Source: JAFMKE01 sp964655225 | GTDB taxonomy: Bacteria > Bacteroidota > Bacteroidia > Chitinophagales > UBA8649 | Assembly: GCA_964655225.1 (NCBI GenBank) | Contig: CAZZMB010000008.1 | Span: forward strand, 1-62,520 | Reading direction: 5' to 3' | DNA length: 62,520 bases | Shown: in pieces, positions 35,277-44,272 of the stretch | How the letters are laid out: each line of letters opens with the position of its first letter | How positions within the stretch are numbered: position 1 is the stretch's first letter | Translations under genes and position numbers: made by a program | The notes under the pieces: model-generated | Told to the model about the DNA's origin: nothing | What the model saw: only the letters and a program-made list of their open reading frames with translations | Databases searched by the model: none

Positions 35277-36596
35277 ATGAGTTATACAAAATTAGATATC
35301 AGACAGATACTGAATAATCTTGAATTCAAGGGACTAAAACCCTTACAAGAAGCCGCCTTAAAAGAGAGTCAAGCAGAGAATGAGATCTTATTACTAGCCC
35401 CAACAGGAAGTGGTAAGACTTTAGCCTTTTTATTGCCAATTCTCCGTCGATTAGAAACAGACCGGAATGAGGTGCAAAGCCTAGTACTTGCTCCCACACG
35501 TGAGCTAGCCTTACAAATTGAGAAAGTATTTCGGCAGTTAAAGTCAGGGCACAAAGTATTGACCTGTTATGGTGGTCATCCATTTAGCCGCGAACGACAA
35601 AGCCTCAAGCACCCTCCAGCTTTATTGATAGCAACACCCGGTCGTTTATTGGACCATTTGCAAAGAGAAACTTTTAACACCAACCATATCCGTTCTCTGG
35701 TAATTGATGAATATGATAAATGTTTAGAATTAGGTTTTAGTATGGAGATGCAACGCATTCTTTATCATCTTCCCCATATCAAACAAACTATGCTGACATC
35801 TGCCACAAAAATCAGCGAGCTGCCTGGTTACTTCCGAATGAAAACCCCACATGAAATTAATTTTCTTGATCAAGATTTAGCACCCAATCTGAGCTATTAT
35901 TTTATAGAAATGCCTTGGCAAGAAAAATTGATCAAGCTAGATTATTTGTTGCGAAATTTTAATCAAGAGTCGACTGTTGTATTTTGTAATTTCAAAAAAG
36001 ATATTGAAGAAGTCAGTGACTTTCTTTTTGAAGCGCAGTTGCCTCATAGTGTTTTCTATGGTGATTTAGATCAAGAGGAACGAGAAAAATCTTTACTCAA
36101 ATTTAGAAATGGAAGCAACCATATATTGTTAGCTACAGATCTAGCAGCAAGAGGCTTGGATATCCCAGAAATCAAGAATATTGTCCATTTTCAAATACCT
36201 AGTAAAGAAGATACTTTTATTCATCGCAATGGTCGTACGGCAAGAATGGATAAACATGGAAAGGTGTTTCTAATTTTAACAGAAGGCAAGCAGCTGCCCG
36301 AATATATGCAGGAAAGCCCCATACGCTTTAAGCCTGAGAATAGCGCTTCAACGATAAGTGAACCTGAATTTACCACCCTATATATTAGTGCCGGTAAAAT
36401 GCATAAAGTATCCAAAGGTGATGTATTGGGCTTTATGTGTCAGCAAGGAGGGTTAGATAAAACGGCTGTTGGGATGATTGAAGTCAAAGACCGAGCATGC
36501 TATGTTGCGGTCAAATCAGTGTGCGCAAAACAAGCAGTTGAGAAGTGCAATCAGCAAAAAATAAAAAAAGTTAAGGTAATCGTAGATTATGCCTAG
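35277..36596 (+). CDS. DEAD-family RNA helicase with DbpA-like C-terminal domain (motif II DEYD)
   Basis: 439 residues from ATG 35277; a longer in-frame start overlaps the upstream gene. Helicase motifs: I APTGSGKT (41-48), Ia PTRELALQ (73-80), II DEYD (144-147), III SAT (175-177), V ATDLAARGLDIP, and VI HRNGRTARM. Motif II reads DEYD where the family usually has DEAD. The C-terminal ~75 residues (FTTLYISAGKMHKVSKGDVL) resemble the DbpA RNA-binding domain, which in E. coli targets 23S rRNA hairpin 92. It probably acts in ribosome assembly. Confidence 0.88.
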   Translation: MSYTKLDIRQILNNLEFKGLKPLQEAALKESQAENEILLLAPTGSGKTLAFLLPILRRLETDRNEVQSLVLAPTRELALQIEKVFRQLKSGHKVLTCYGGHPFSRERQSLKHPPALLIATPGRLLDHLQRETFNTNHIRSLVIDEYDKCLELGFSMEMQRILYHLPHIKQTMLTSATKISELPGYFRMKTPHEINFLDQDLAPNLSYYFIEMPWQEKLIKLDYLLRNFNQESTVVFCNFKKDIEEVSDFLFEAQLPHSVFYGDLDQEEREKSLLKFRNGSNHILLATDLAARGLDIPEIKNIVHFQIPSKEDTFIHRNGRTARMDKHGKVFLILTEGKQLPEYMQESPIRFKPENSASTISEPEFTTLYISAGKMHKVSKGDVLGFMCQQGGLDKTAVGMIEVKDRACYVAVKSVCAKQAVEKCNQQKIKKVKVIVDYA

Positions 36597-36655
36597 TTTT
36601 TTTCGATAGATCCCAAAGGCATTTGCTTACAAAGGGCGCAAAACCTTGTAATACC

Positions 36656-37876
36656 CTAACGACTCTTCTCCTCAATCCATTTACTCAAGTACTTCGTGCT
36701 TCGTAGGCTTTCATGCTGAAGGATCTGGCCGAAAAAATGTTGTTTGCGATGTTCTCTGAGATTGAGTCGCAGCTTCCCCAGGCGTGCCTCAAAAGCTTGG
36801 TTAAAATGAGTTTTATTGAATCTTTGATACAAGATTACATTGATATCAGCTAAACATGATTCCCAATTAACCTGGTTCGTGTATAAATCCACTGCAGCCT
36901 TCGCTATTGAATCTGCATCTTCAGCAACTAAACCGGGTACCTGAAATTTGCCATACATAGCCTCTACCCCAACGGGCGTTGATACCATAGGGAGACCATT
37001 GCGCATGGCATCCATTAACTTCCCTTTGAGTCCGGCGCCAAATCGAATGGGAGCCAAACAAATTCTAGCATTTTGCATAACTTCATCCAAATTTTCTACC
37101 CAACCTTTAATCATGAATCCCTCGCTAGGTTGATGCATTTGCTGGATATGATGTGAAGCATAAGCACCATAAATATGAAGTTCAGCTTGAGGAAGCTGAG
37201 CCCTTATCAAAGGCCAAATTTCATGTTTCAAAAATTTCACTGCATCAAGATTAGGTGCGTGAAGAAAATTCCCTGCACTTATAAAATGTGTTCGTTCTGT
37301 AAAAGATGTATTTCCTGTTTTGCTTGTAGGATCTACCATTAAGGGCAAGTACATCAAAAGCGATTGGGGTATGTTGAAAGTCTCTTGTAACAAATTCATT
37401 TCAAACCTTGAAACAATCAAAGTTAAGTCACAACGTAAGATACTCGCCAATTCTCTTTTCGTATCGTCGTTATATAAGTGCTCTGATGAAAAAGATTCAT
37501 TCGCTTTCAAGGCGCTTTCTCTCGCACGTCGTAAAAAATGTAAATCTTCCGTATCCAGTATTTTAATACTATCAGGAAGCACCTCATTTACCCGCCAACC
37601 AAATTGTTCCTCTGTTATAAAACGATCAAACAAAACCACATCAGCTTGAAATTCTAGCAGCAAATCGTCAAAACTAGAATCATTTAAAACAATATTTTGA
37701 AAAGGTATATCAAGAGCTTCTAATTGGGCTGAATGTTCCGATAAGCTTGCCGTACTAGTAAAGATAATTTGATATTCCATTTTTTGAAAAAATCTCAAAA
37801 GATCCATCATATGACCACCTGCTGCTGTAGTTTTGGGCTCAGGAAGGGTGCGACCGATGACTAATAGTTTTTTCAT
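36656..37876 (-). CDS. Glycosyltransferase, GT4-like
   Basis: 406 residues. A GT-B enzyme: the N-terminal KKLLVIGRTLPEPKTTAAGG and the C-terminal nucleotide-sugar domain with GNFLHAPNLDAVKFL, LAPIRFGAGLKGKLMDAMRN and GLPMVSTPVGVEAM. This pattern is common among exopolysaccharide and O-antigen transferases. It stands alone and convergent to the helicase, so the acceptor is unknown. Confidence 0.82.
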   Translation of the reverse strand: MKKLLVIGRTLPEPKTTAAGGHMMDLLRFFQKMEYQIIFTSTASLSEHSAQLEALDIPFQNIVLNDSSFDDLLLEFQADVVLFDRFITEEQFGWRVNEVLPDSIKILDTEDLHFLRRARESALKANESFSSEHLYNDDTKRELASILRCDLTLIVSRFEMNLLQETFNIPQSLLMYLPLMVDPTSKTGNTSFTERTHFISAGNFLHAPNLDAVKFLKHEIWPLIRAQLPQAELHIYGAYASHHIQQMHQPSEGFMIKGWVENLDEVMQNARICLAPIRFGAGLKGKLMDAMRNGLPMVSTPVGVEAMYGKFQVPGLVAEDADSIAKAAVDLYTNQVNWESCLADINVILYQRFNKTHFNQAFEARLGKLRLNLREHRKQHFFGQILQHESLRSTKYLSKWIEEKSR

Positions 37877-38089
37877 TTCGGATATAAAGATGAATAAAAA
37901 GTATGTAATTACTTAAACAAAAAAACAGACAATACCAATAGAATATGAATTTCGAGGAGGCTTATTCCCAACATTTTCAAATTCCATCTTCAAACAAATT
38001 TTCATAATGAAAGAAGCTTATGTTGAAGTTGTCAGTGAATCGGCTATTTCTAACTAGACGCAAGCAAAACATTAATCATAAGTAAATGG

Positions 38090-38097
38090 TATGTTTG
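38090..38097 (+). promoter_or_regulatory. Predicted -7 box for the secreted histidine phosphatase
   Basis: TATGTTTG matches TAnnTTTG and lies 38 nt before ATG 38136. No clear -33 was found. Confidence 0.4.
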
Positions 38098-38135
38098 TTG
38101 CTTTAAAAGAAAATAGAACAATTTAATTTTAGCTT

Positions 38136-38657
38136 ATGAAAATAAAATATCTCTTAATAATTCTGATTGTTTTAGGATTTAAAACCGACATAACCGCACA
38201 AAACAATAGCGATATATTCACCATATATTTAGTTAGACATGCAGAAAAAGATTTAAGTGTTGACAGTTACACCGATCCGCCACTTACTCCATGTGGTAAA
38301 CAACGAGCAATTCAACTAAGTAATTTTTTTCAGGATATAAATTTGGAAGCAGTCTATAGCACAAACTATAATCGAACTGAAAACACTGCACTGCCAACAG
38401 CTAACGCCAAAGGACTTAAACTTAAAGGCTATAATGCAGCAGAACTGGAAGATTTTTCTGAAGTATTGTTAGGCTGTAAAAAAGATGTTCTAGTTGTTGG
38501 TCATAGCAATACGACTGGTGTTTTAGCAGGTCTTTTGATTGGAGAAAAAATAGAAGCATTCGATCTAGATATTTACAACCGTATATACCAAGTTGTCATA
38601 AGTAAAAATAGTGGTCGAATTCATTTATTTCATTCTGCTTTTAGTTGTAAGAATTGA
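38136..38657 (+). CDS. Secreted histidine phosphatase superfamily protein (SixA-like size)
   Basis: 173 residues. A signal peptide (KIKYLLIILIVLGFKTDITAQ) precedes the catalytic motif LVRHAEK (R35, H36; His36 would be phosphorylated), then PPLTPCGKQRAIQL, and the second active-site histidine in VLVVGHSNTTG. The small size is close to SixA, a phosphohistidine phosphatase, but other members act on sugar phosphates. Being exported, it acts in the periplasm or outside. It lies 224 nt upstream of a secreted protein containing a phosphohistidine-type domain on the same strand. Confidence 0.85.
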   Translation: MKIKYLLIILIVLGFKTDITAQNNSDIFTIYLVRHAEKDLSVDSYTDPPLTPCGKQRAIQLSNFFQDINLEAVYSTNYNRTENTALPTANAKGLKLKGYNAAELEDFSEVLLGCKKDVLVVGHSNTTGVLAGLLIGEKIEAFDLDIYNRIYQVVISKNSGRIHLFHSAFSCKN

Positions 38658-38881
38658 GATATGTAAGCTATTTTAGGTCAAATAACCTGACTAAAGGACA
38701 TTCATAAGGAGTTGATAATTCGACGCGGACCTTTCCACATTCCGACAAGACTACACTCGATAAAATTTGTCTTTTTTTTAACAAATTAATCATGCTATCT
38801 TTAGAAATTATAAGCTAAGGCTATTTTTAATGGATAGGTAAAAGAAACCACTTATCTCTAAAACGAAAAAATCATAGAAAA

Positions 38882-41800
38882 ATGAGAAGACCAATGATTC
38901 TATCCCTATTATGGATAATTGCGATTTGCAGTGTATGCTCTGCACAAGTTACAATTGATAATTATTCTGTAAATAGTACCGGCCAAGTGCAATTATCAAT
39001 TCAGGCGCAAGCAAATAAATACTATACCCTTTCTGCTCAACATAGTCCCACCTTTCAATGGATAACCTCAATGACTATGGGTGTTAATGGAACGATGGTT
39101 ATTTCAGAACCAGCAGCAGCTTACCCAGAAGCGAACTATACCATAACAGAACACAACATAGCAAATCCAGATGATTCGGATGGGGATGGGATGGATGACA
39201 TTACCGAGTTTAATAATATGCCGACAGATGCACCGCTAAACTTTGCATCCCCAATAGCACTTATTGATGGGGCCACCTCAATACCCGATGCACAAACTTT
39301 CACAGATTTAGCTACAGTTCAAAATGTTGGTTGGGCTCCATTTCTAGATGATCAATTGTATGTTAAGTTCGGTATACTTGATAGAGACTCACCTAATCCG
39401 CAGGTTTATTTTATCAATAGCAATACATACATTATCCACGCTTCTTTTTGGAGTGGAATTGGGGCCTCTGTAACTGGTGATGATGGCTCTGGTGAAATTG
39501 TTTTTAATCCTAATGTAATTACTCCTGGCGGAGTTATTGGGACATATTCGTTCAATTTCTCTTTTGGAGATGCTAAAGATTTTGAAGCAACCCAAAGAAC
39601 GTATGAGTTGCTTATAGCTAATATGCCTTTTCTTCAGAACAACATGAATCACTTTATTGGGCAGAATGATGAAAATGATTATATCAATAATTATGCGCAA
39701 GATTTTGTGGGCTCCAGAATAGATGTGGTCTTGGAGTCGGAAGTTTTTGCAGAAGTCAATTACATTCCTTTTCATGAAGCAGAAGGCTACGGCTTCTTTA
39801 AGCAAATGGCTCTTGATGAAAGCCCGGGATCTAGAGATATCGTATTGTATGATGCGTTGCCAAATTCTTTGCCGCGTGTGGGAGGTATAATAACGTCAGT
39901 GATTCAAACTCCTCTTTCGCATGTTAATTTGAGAGCTATTCAAGATAATGTCCCCAATGCATACATAAAAGACCCCTTATCCATTGATTCCATAGAGAAT
40001 TTGTTAAACGGGTATATTTACTATAAAGTAGAGAGTGATAAATTTTATATAAGAGAAGCCACACTTAGTGAGGTCAATACATGGTATGAAGAATTACGAC
40101 CTACTGAAGCACAAATCCCTATTCGAGATTTAAGTCAAACCACAATTTTAGCACTTGACTCTATTGAGTTTGAGATGGCCACCTCATTTGGTGCAAAATG
40201 CTCGAATGTAGCTACCATGAGGTCTTTCGGATTTCCAGCGGGTACTATTCCTGATGGATTTGGAATACCTTTTTACTTCTATGATGAATTCATGAAATTC
40301 AATAATTTTTACGAGGAAGCTGAAGTCATGATAAATAATCCTGCGTTTATTAATGATCTAAATTTTCGAATTGATCGTTTAAAGGATTTCAGGAAAGATA
40401 TAAAAGATGCTCCAATGCCTCAATGGATGTTAGACGAGCTGCAAGCTATGCATGATGACTTTCCTGTAGGAACGGCAGTTAGATGCCGATCAAGTACAAA
40501 TAATGAGGATTTACCTGGTTTTAGTGGAGCAGGCTTATACACCTCCAAAACGCAATACCTTGATGAAGGGCATATCTCAAAATCCATTAAACAAGTTTAT
40601 GCAAGCATGTGGAATTTTAGAGCTTTTGAGGAAAGAGACTTCTACAGAGTTGATCATTTTATTGCTGCAATGGGAATTTTATGTCACCCCAATTTTCAAG
40701 AAGAAAAATCCAATGGTGTAGGCGTTAGTATTGATCCAATTTATGATACCGATAGTACCTTTTATCTCAATACTCAATTAGGCGAATCGTTGATTACAAA
40801 TCCTGAAGCGAATTCAATCCCAGAAGAAATTTTGCTTTATGAAGATGTACTTCAGGGAGCAGGCTACCTGGTTTTAAGATTGTCGAACCTCGTCAATGCT
40901 GGCGAGTTAGTTATGGACCAAGCCTACCTTAATCAAATGAGAGATTTCCTAACTGTTATTCATGATGAATTTGCTACGCTATACGATGTTGAGGGCGCAG
41001 AAGGCTTTGCCATGGATATTGAGTACAAGGTTACTGCTCAAGATCAGCTAATAATAAAACAAGCTAGACCATGGGTTTCCTTTTGGGCAGATATCAAGGC
41101 CAACAATGATTTAGGAATCACAGCTTTTGTAAATCCCCAATCTTCATCCAGCCTCGGCAACAGTGAACTCGTTACTGCTAATATCGCCAATAAGGGACTG
41201 TTCGATATGAGTGATTTTGAAATATCATTGTTGGTGGATGGGCAATTAGCAGAAACCTTATCCATTACAGATACCATTGAACCGTTTTCCAATGCTGATT
41301 TTCAATTTGCAGTAGCACAGGATTTTTCAGTAGTTGGCGATTATAACCTCACAGGGATTGTCAAAGATGTAGATGATGAATATGGAAATAATGATACTCT
41401 AAATGTAGTGTTAACTAAGTTACATTTGTTGGATGGGTCCCTCGATATTATTGAAGTAGAAGCCATTTGCGACGATAAAATTAAAGCGGATATAATGGTT
41501 ACAAACCATGGCGAAACTCCAATCAATGAATTAGAAATTGAGTATACATATAACGGAGTAAGTATAGATATTTTTAGTTTTAACGTGGACATCTCCTCTC
41601 AAGAACAAGATATCATAAGTCTTATTTTTGACGATAATCTAAGTTCAGGATCAAGTAATATTTTAAACTTTGACTTAATCAATGTCAACAGCCAAATCGA
41701 TGGTGATTTAGTAAATAATTCAGCCTTCACAAGTACAGTTGTCGATTCAGATTACGACATCGTTACCCTTTTAATCGACGCTGATAATTACCCACAAGAA

Positions 41801-43063
41801 ACTTCTTGGAAAATATATGATGAAGTGGCGAATGAGATTGTGGCAAGTGGATCATTACAATCTAGTACACAGATCTACAGTGAGGATATTTGTTTAAATT
41901 ATAACTCATGTTTTTCACTCTACGTCTTTGATTCATTTGGTGATGGGATTTGTTGTGGTTTTGGGCGTGGCGATATAACCGTTTTTAATGCTGCTGGTGA
42001 AATAATTGCTTATGATGACGGTAGATTTGATGATAAGACCGTACAATTTTTCTGTCCAGATGGATCTGGGTGTGCGCTCACAGCAGATGTCAACATATCT
42101 CATTCAAGTTCGTCAACTGCGGGCGATGGGGTAATTAATATAAGTACTAACTCCGGATTAAGTCCTTTTCAATATAGCATTGATGGGGGACAAACATTTT
42201 CTGAAGAAAATACCTTTAGTAATTTAGAATCAGGAAATTATTCGATAGTCATTCAAGGTGCTGCTGGCAATTGTTCTTATCAAGAAGATGTTGTGATTGA
42301 AACATGTTTATTCAATACAGTAGATATATCTGCCACAAAAGTTACATCTGTTGTATCTGCTAATGGAACGATTACCATTACCCCATATTCAGGCGTTGCG
42401 CCACATCAGTATAGTATTGATGGAGGTCAAAACTTTACATTTGATAATGTCTTTACCGATTTAGCTGTGGGCAATTACAATGTAATAGTAAAAGATGCCG
42501 CGGAAATCTGTATGTATGAACAGCAAGTTCCTGTCAAGGCTTGTAAAGACTTTAATTTGGATATTACGATAACTAATGCCACTTCTCAACTTGCGAATGA
42601 CGGATCTATCTCACTTTACCCTACATCTGGATCCAGTCCATTTAGCTACAGTGTAGATGGGGGAGTTACCTTTTTTACAAGTAATGAGTTTAATGATTTA
42701 GATACAGGTATCTATGAAATTGTTATTGTCGATGCCTCTGGGATCTGCACACAAGAGCGGACATTAACTATCGAAGCGCCTTTGGTGAGCGGCATAAATG
42801 ATCTCTTTTCAGGTGATATTAGAATATACCCCAATCCCACTAAAGACAATTTTAGTGTTGAAATTGAATCCTCTGTTGGTCTGCTTGAAAACGTAAGTAT
42901 TGAAGTTTACGATAATTTGGGGAGAACAATCAAAACAGCAACTATATTAAAGAATAGTAGCTTGAAGACTATAATATCCTTAGAAGGTTTTGCTTCTGGC
43001 AGCTATTTCATTAGGTGCTTCAACAATAGATTTGAAAATCGTTTTAAACTGCTTAAATTTTAA
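38882..43063 (+). CDS. Giant secreted PEP-synthase-like ATP-grasp protein with SprB-like repeats and T9SS type A tail
   Basis: 1393 residues with a signal peptide (to CSAQ, ~22). Residues 99-106 (DSDGDGMD) form a calcium-binding-like loop. A phosphohistidine swivel motif, TPLSHVNLRA (343-352, His347), precedes a pyruvate phosphate dikinase/PEP synthase ATP-grasp domain. There GAKCSNVATMRS (Lys439), CRSSTNNEDLPGFSGAG (535-551) and IEYKVTAQDQLIIKQARPW (~720-740) match the ATP-binding signature. Two or three beta domains of CARDB-like character follow, then three ~78-residue SprB-like repeats (1064-1300), then a type A T9SS domain (IYPNPTKDNF, near 1314). The C-terminal PEP-binding barrel is absent. 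Known dikinases are cytoplasmic, so an exported copy with an intact nucleotide site is unexpected; its substrate is unknown. Confidence 0.85.
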   Translation: MRRPMILSLLWIIAICSVCSAQVTIDNYSVNSTGQVQLSIQAQANKYYTLSAQHSPTFQWITSMTMGVNGTMVISEPAAAYPEANYTITEHNIANPDDSDGDGMDDITEFNNMPTDAPLNFASPIALIDGATSIPDAQTFTDLATVQNVGWAPFLDDQLYVKFGILDRDSPNPQVYFINSNTYIIHASFWSGIGASVTGDDGSGEIVFNPNVITPGGVIGTYSFNFSFGDAKDFEATQRTYELLIANMPFLQNNMNHFIGQNDENDYINNYAQDFVGSRIDVVLESEVFAEVNYIPFHEAEGYGFFKQMALDESPGSRDIVLYDALPNSLPRVGGIITSVIQTPLSHVNLRAIQDNVPNAYIKDPLSIDSIENLLNGYIYYKVESDKFYIREATLSEVNTWYEELRPTEAQIPIRDLSQTTILALDSIEFEMATSFGAKCSNVATMRSFGFPAGTIPDGFGIPFYFYDEFMKFNNFYEEAEVMINNPAFINDLNFRIDRLKDFRKDIKDAPMPQWMLDELQAMHDDFPVGTAVRCRSSTNNEDLPGFSGAGLYTSKTQYLDEGHISKSIKQVYASMWNFRAFEERDFYRVDHFIAAMGILCHPNFQEEKSNGVGVSIDPIYDTDSTFYLNTQLGESLITNPEANSIPEEILLYEDVLQGAGYLVLRLSNLVNAGELVMDQAYLNQMRDFLTVIHDEFATLYDVEGAEGFAMDIEYKVTAQDQLIIKQARPWVSFWADIKANNDLGITAFVNPQSSSSLGNSELVTANIANKGLFDMSDFEISLLVDGQLAETLSITDTIEPFSNADFQFAVAQDFSVVGDYNLTGIVKDVDDEYGNNDTLNVVLTKLHLLDGSLDIIEVEAICDDKIKADIMVTNHGETPINELEIEYTYNGVSIDIFSFNVDISSQEQDIISLIFDDNLSSGSSNILNFDLINVNSQIDGDLVNNSAFTSTVVDSDYDIVTLLIDADNYPQETSWKIYDEVANEIVASGSLQSSTQIYSEDICLNYNSCFSLYVFDSFGDGICCGFGRGDITVFNAAGEIIAYDDGRFDDKTVQFFCPDGSGCALTADVNISHSSSSTAGDGVINISTNSGLSPFQYSIDGGQTFSEENTFSNLESGNYSIVIQGAAGNCSYQEDVVIETCLFNTVDISATKVTSVVSANGTITITPYSGVAPHQYSIDGGQNFTFDNVFTDLAVGNYNVIVKDAAEICMYEQQVPVKACKDFNLDITITNATSQLANDGSISLYPTSGSSPFSYSVDGGVTFFTSNEFNDLDTGIYEIVIVDASGICTQERTLTIEAPLVSGINDLFSGDIRIYPNPTKDNFSVEIESSVGLLENVSIEVYDNLGRTIKTATILKNSSLKTIISLEGFASGSYFIRCFNNRFENRFKLLKF
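42071..42781 (+). repeat. Three SprB-like protein repeats (about 78 residues each)
   Basis: Inside the secreted dikinase-like protein, three tandem units start near residues 1064, 1142 and 1221. They share the pattern GxIxIxxxSGxxPxxYSxDGGxxF...FxxLxxGxYxxxVxDAxxxC. These resemble the SprB repeat found in gliding adhesins. The DNA copies have diverged, so the repeats are old. Confidence 0.8.
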
Positions 43064-43085
43064 GCTCAATTTAAAAAATAATTTT

Positions 43086-43119
43086 AAAAAAGGAAGTGAA
43101 ATCTAACACTTCCTTTTTT
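43086..43119 (+). terminator. Intrinsic terminator after the secreted dikinase-like gene
   Basis: AAAAAAGGAAGTG (43086-43098) pairs with CACTTCCTTTTTT (43107-43119) around an 8-nt loop, with the T tract in the right arm. It begins 22 nt after the stop. Confidence 0.85.
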
Positions 43120-43220
43120 TATTTATGCAGCTAAGAGCGCAGTATATCATACATTAGCTAAAGAAATTTCATTCTCAACACCCGTTAGCAATAATTGATT
43201 ATCCTAAACTTTAGATGTCT

Positions 43221-43228
43221 TACTTTTG
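43221..43228 (+). promoter_or_regulatory. Predicted -7 box of purC
   Basis: TACTTTTG matches TAnnTTTG and lies 18 nt before ATG 43247. A TTG at 43195-43197 is 23 nt upstream, slightly beyond the usual spacing. Confidence 0.5.
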
Positions 43229-43246
43229 TGAAAAATAAGCCAAAAC

Positions 43247-44272
43247 ATGCCAAAAGTACTCGACTCTACGAACTTCTCATTCCACCATCAAACTGATGTC
43301 TATCACGGCAAGGTACGCGATGTATATAGCTTTAAAGACAAATTAGTTATTGTTGCGACCGATAGAATTTCGGCTTTCGATCACATTCTCCCTTCCCCTA
43401 TACCGTATAAAGGGCAAGTACTTAATTTGATTGCCGCCCACTTTTTAGAAGCAACAAAAGATATCGTACCTAACTGGGTAGAAAGTATTCCTCATTCAAA
43501 CGTAACCATAGGTAAAAAATGTAAGCCCATTCGACTAGAAATGGTCATCAGAGCTTATCTTACGGGACATGCTGCGCGTACCTACAAAAGTGGACAAAGA
43601 ATGCTTTGTGGTATTCCTCTTCCAGAAGGACTTCACGAAAATGATAAACTACAAAGTCCAATAATCACTCCAGCTACGAAGGCTGAAGAAGGTCATGATG
43701 AAGACATAAGTAAAGAAGATATCATAGCACAAGATATAGTTAGTGAAACTGTTTGGGATACCCTAGAAAAATACACACGGGCTTTGTTCCAAAGAGGAAC
43801 AGAAATGGCTGCTGAAAGAGGATTGATTTTAGTTGACACCAAGTATGAATTTGGCATTTATGAAGGTAAAGTGATTCTCATTGATGAGATTCATACCCCA
43901 GACTCTTCTCGTTATTTTCATTTAGCTGGTTTTGATCAAAGACAGGCTAATAAGCAAGCGCAAGAGCACCTTTCTAAGGAGTTTGTGCGTGAATGGTTAA
44001 TGAGTGAAGGCTTCCAAGGAAAAGAAGGGCAACAAATGCCAACAATGAGCAATGAAGTGATAGAAACCATCAGTAAAAAGTATNNNNNNNNNNNNNNNNN
44101 NNNNNNNNNNNNNNNNNNNNNNNNNNNNNNNNNNNNNNNNNNNNNNNNNNNNNNNNNNNNNNNNNNNNNNNNNNNNNNNNNNNTTCAGCTCTACGAAACA
44201 ATAACGGGTAAGCAATTCGTCCCAAGTGAGGTTTCTTCTATTGAAGAAAAAGTAATTGCTGCAATAACTTAG
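43247..44272 (+). CDS. purC: Phosphoribosylaminoimidazole-succinocarboxamide synthase, interrupted by an assembly gap
   Basis: SAICAR synthase of the Bacteroidota type (ATP + CAIR + aspartate, purine synthesis step). It has YHGKVRDVYSFKDKLVIVAT near the N-terminus, RISAFDHILPSPIPYKGQVL, the MVIRAYLTGHAARTY segment, and DTKYEFGIY. It ends ...QLYETITGKQFV. A run of 100 N (44084-44183) falls between KKY and QLYETITGK. The frame is kept across the gap only because 100 leaves remainder 1. The start codon context is normal. Confidence 0.93.
   Translation: MPKVLDSTNFSFHHQTDVYHGKVRDVYSFKDKLVIVATDRISAFDHILPSPIPYKGQVLNLIAAHFLEATKDIVPNWVESIPHSNVTIGKKCKPIRLEMVIRAYLTGHAARTYKSGQRMLCGIPLPEGLHENDKLQSPIITPATKAEEGHDEDISKEDIIAQDIVSETVWDTLEKYTRALFQRGTEMAAERGLILVDTKYEFGIYEGKVILIDEIHTPDSSRYFHLAGFDQRQANKQAQEHLSKEFVREWLMSEGFQGKEGQQMPTMSNEVIETISKKYXXXXXXXXXXXXXXXXXXXXXXXXXXXXXXXXXXQLYETITGKQFVPSEVSSIEEKVIAAIT
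44084..44183. other. Assembly gap of 100 N inside purC
   Basis: Exactly 100 N, a conventional placeholder for a gap of unknown length. Flanking protein motifs (ISKKY and QLYETITGK) are adjacent in family members, which suggests that only about one base is really missing. Confidence 0.95.

Noticed and set aside
39389..39805. 138-residue minus-strand open frame inside the secreted dikinase-like gene
   Set aside because: It is antisense to a well supported coding region with a signal peptide, ordered domains and tail; its translation has no domain-like pattern.
42071..42781. Possible CRISPR-like or tandem DNA repeat
   Set aside because: The units are about 235 nt, diverged at DNA level and code for protein repeats; there are no spacers.
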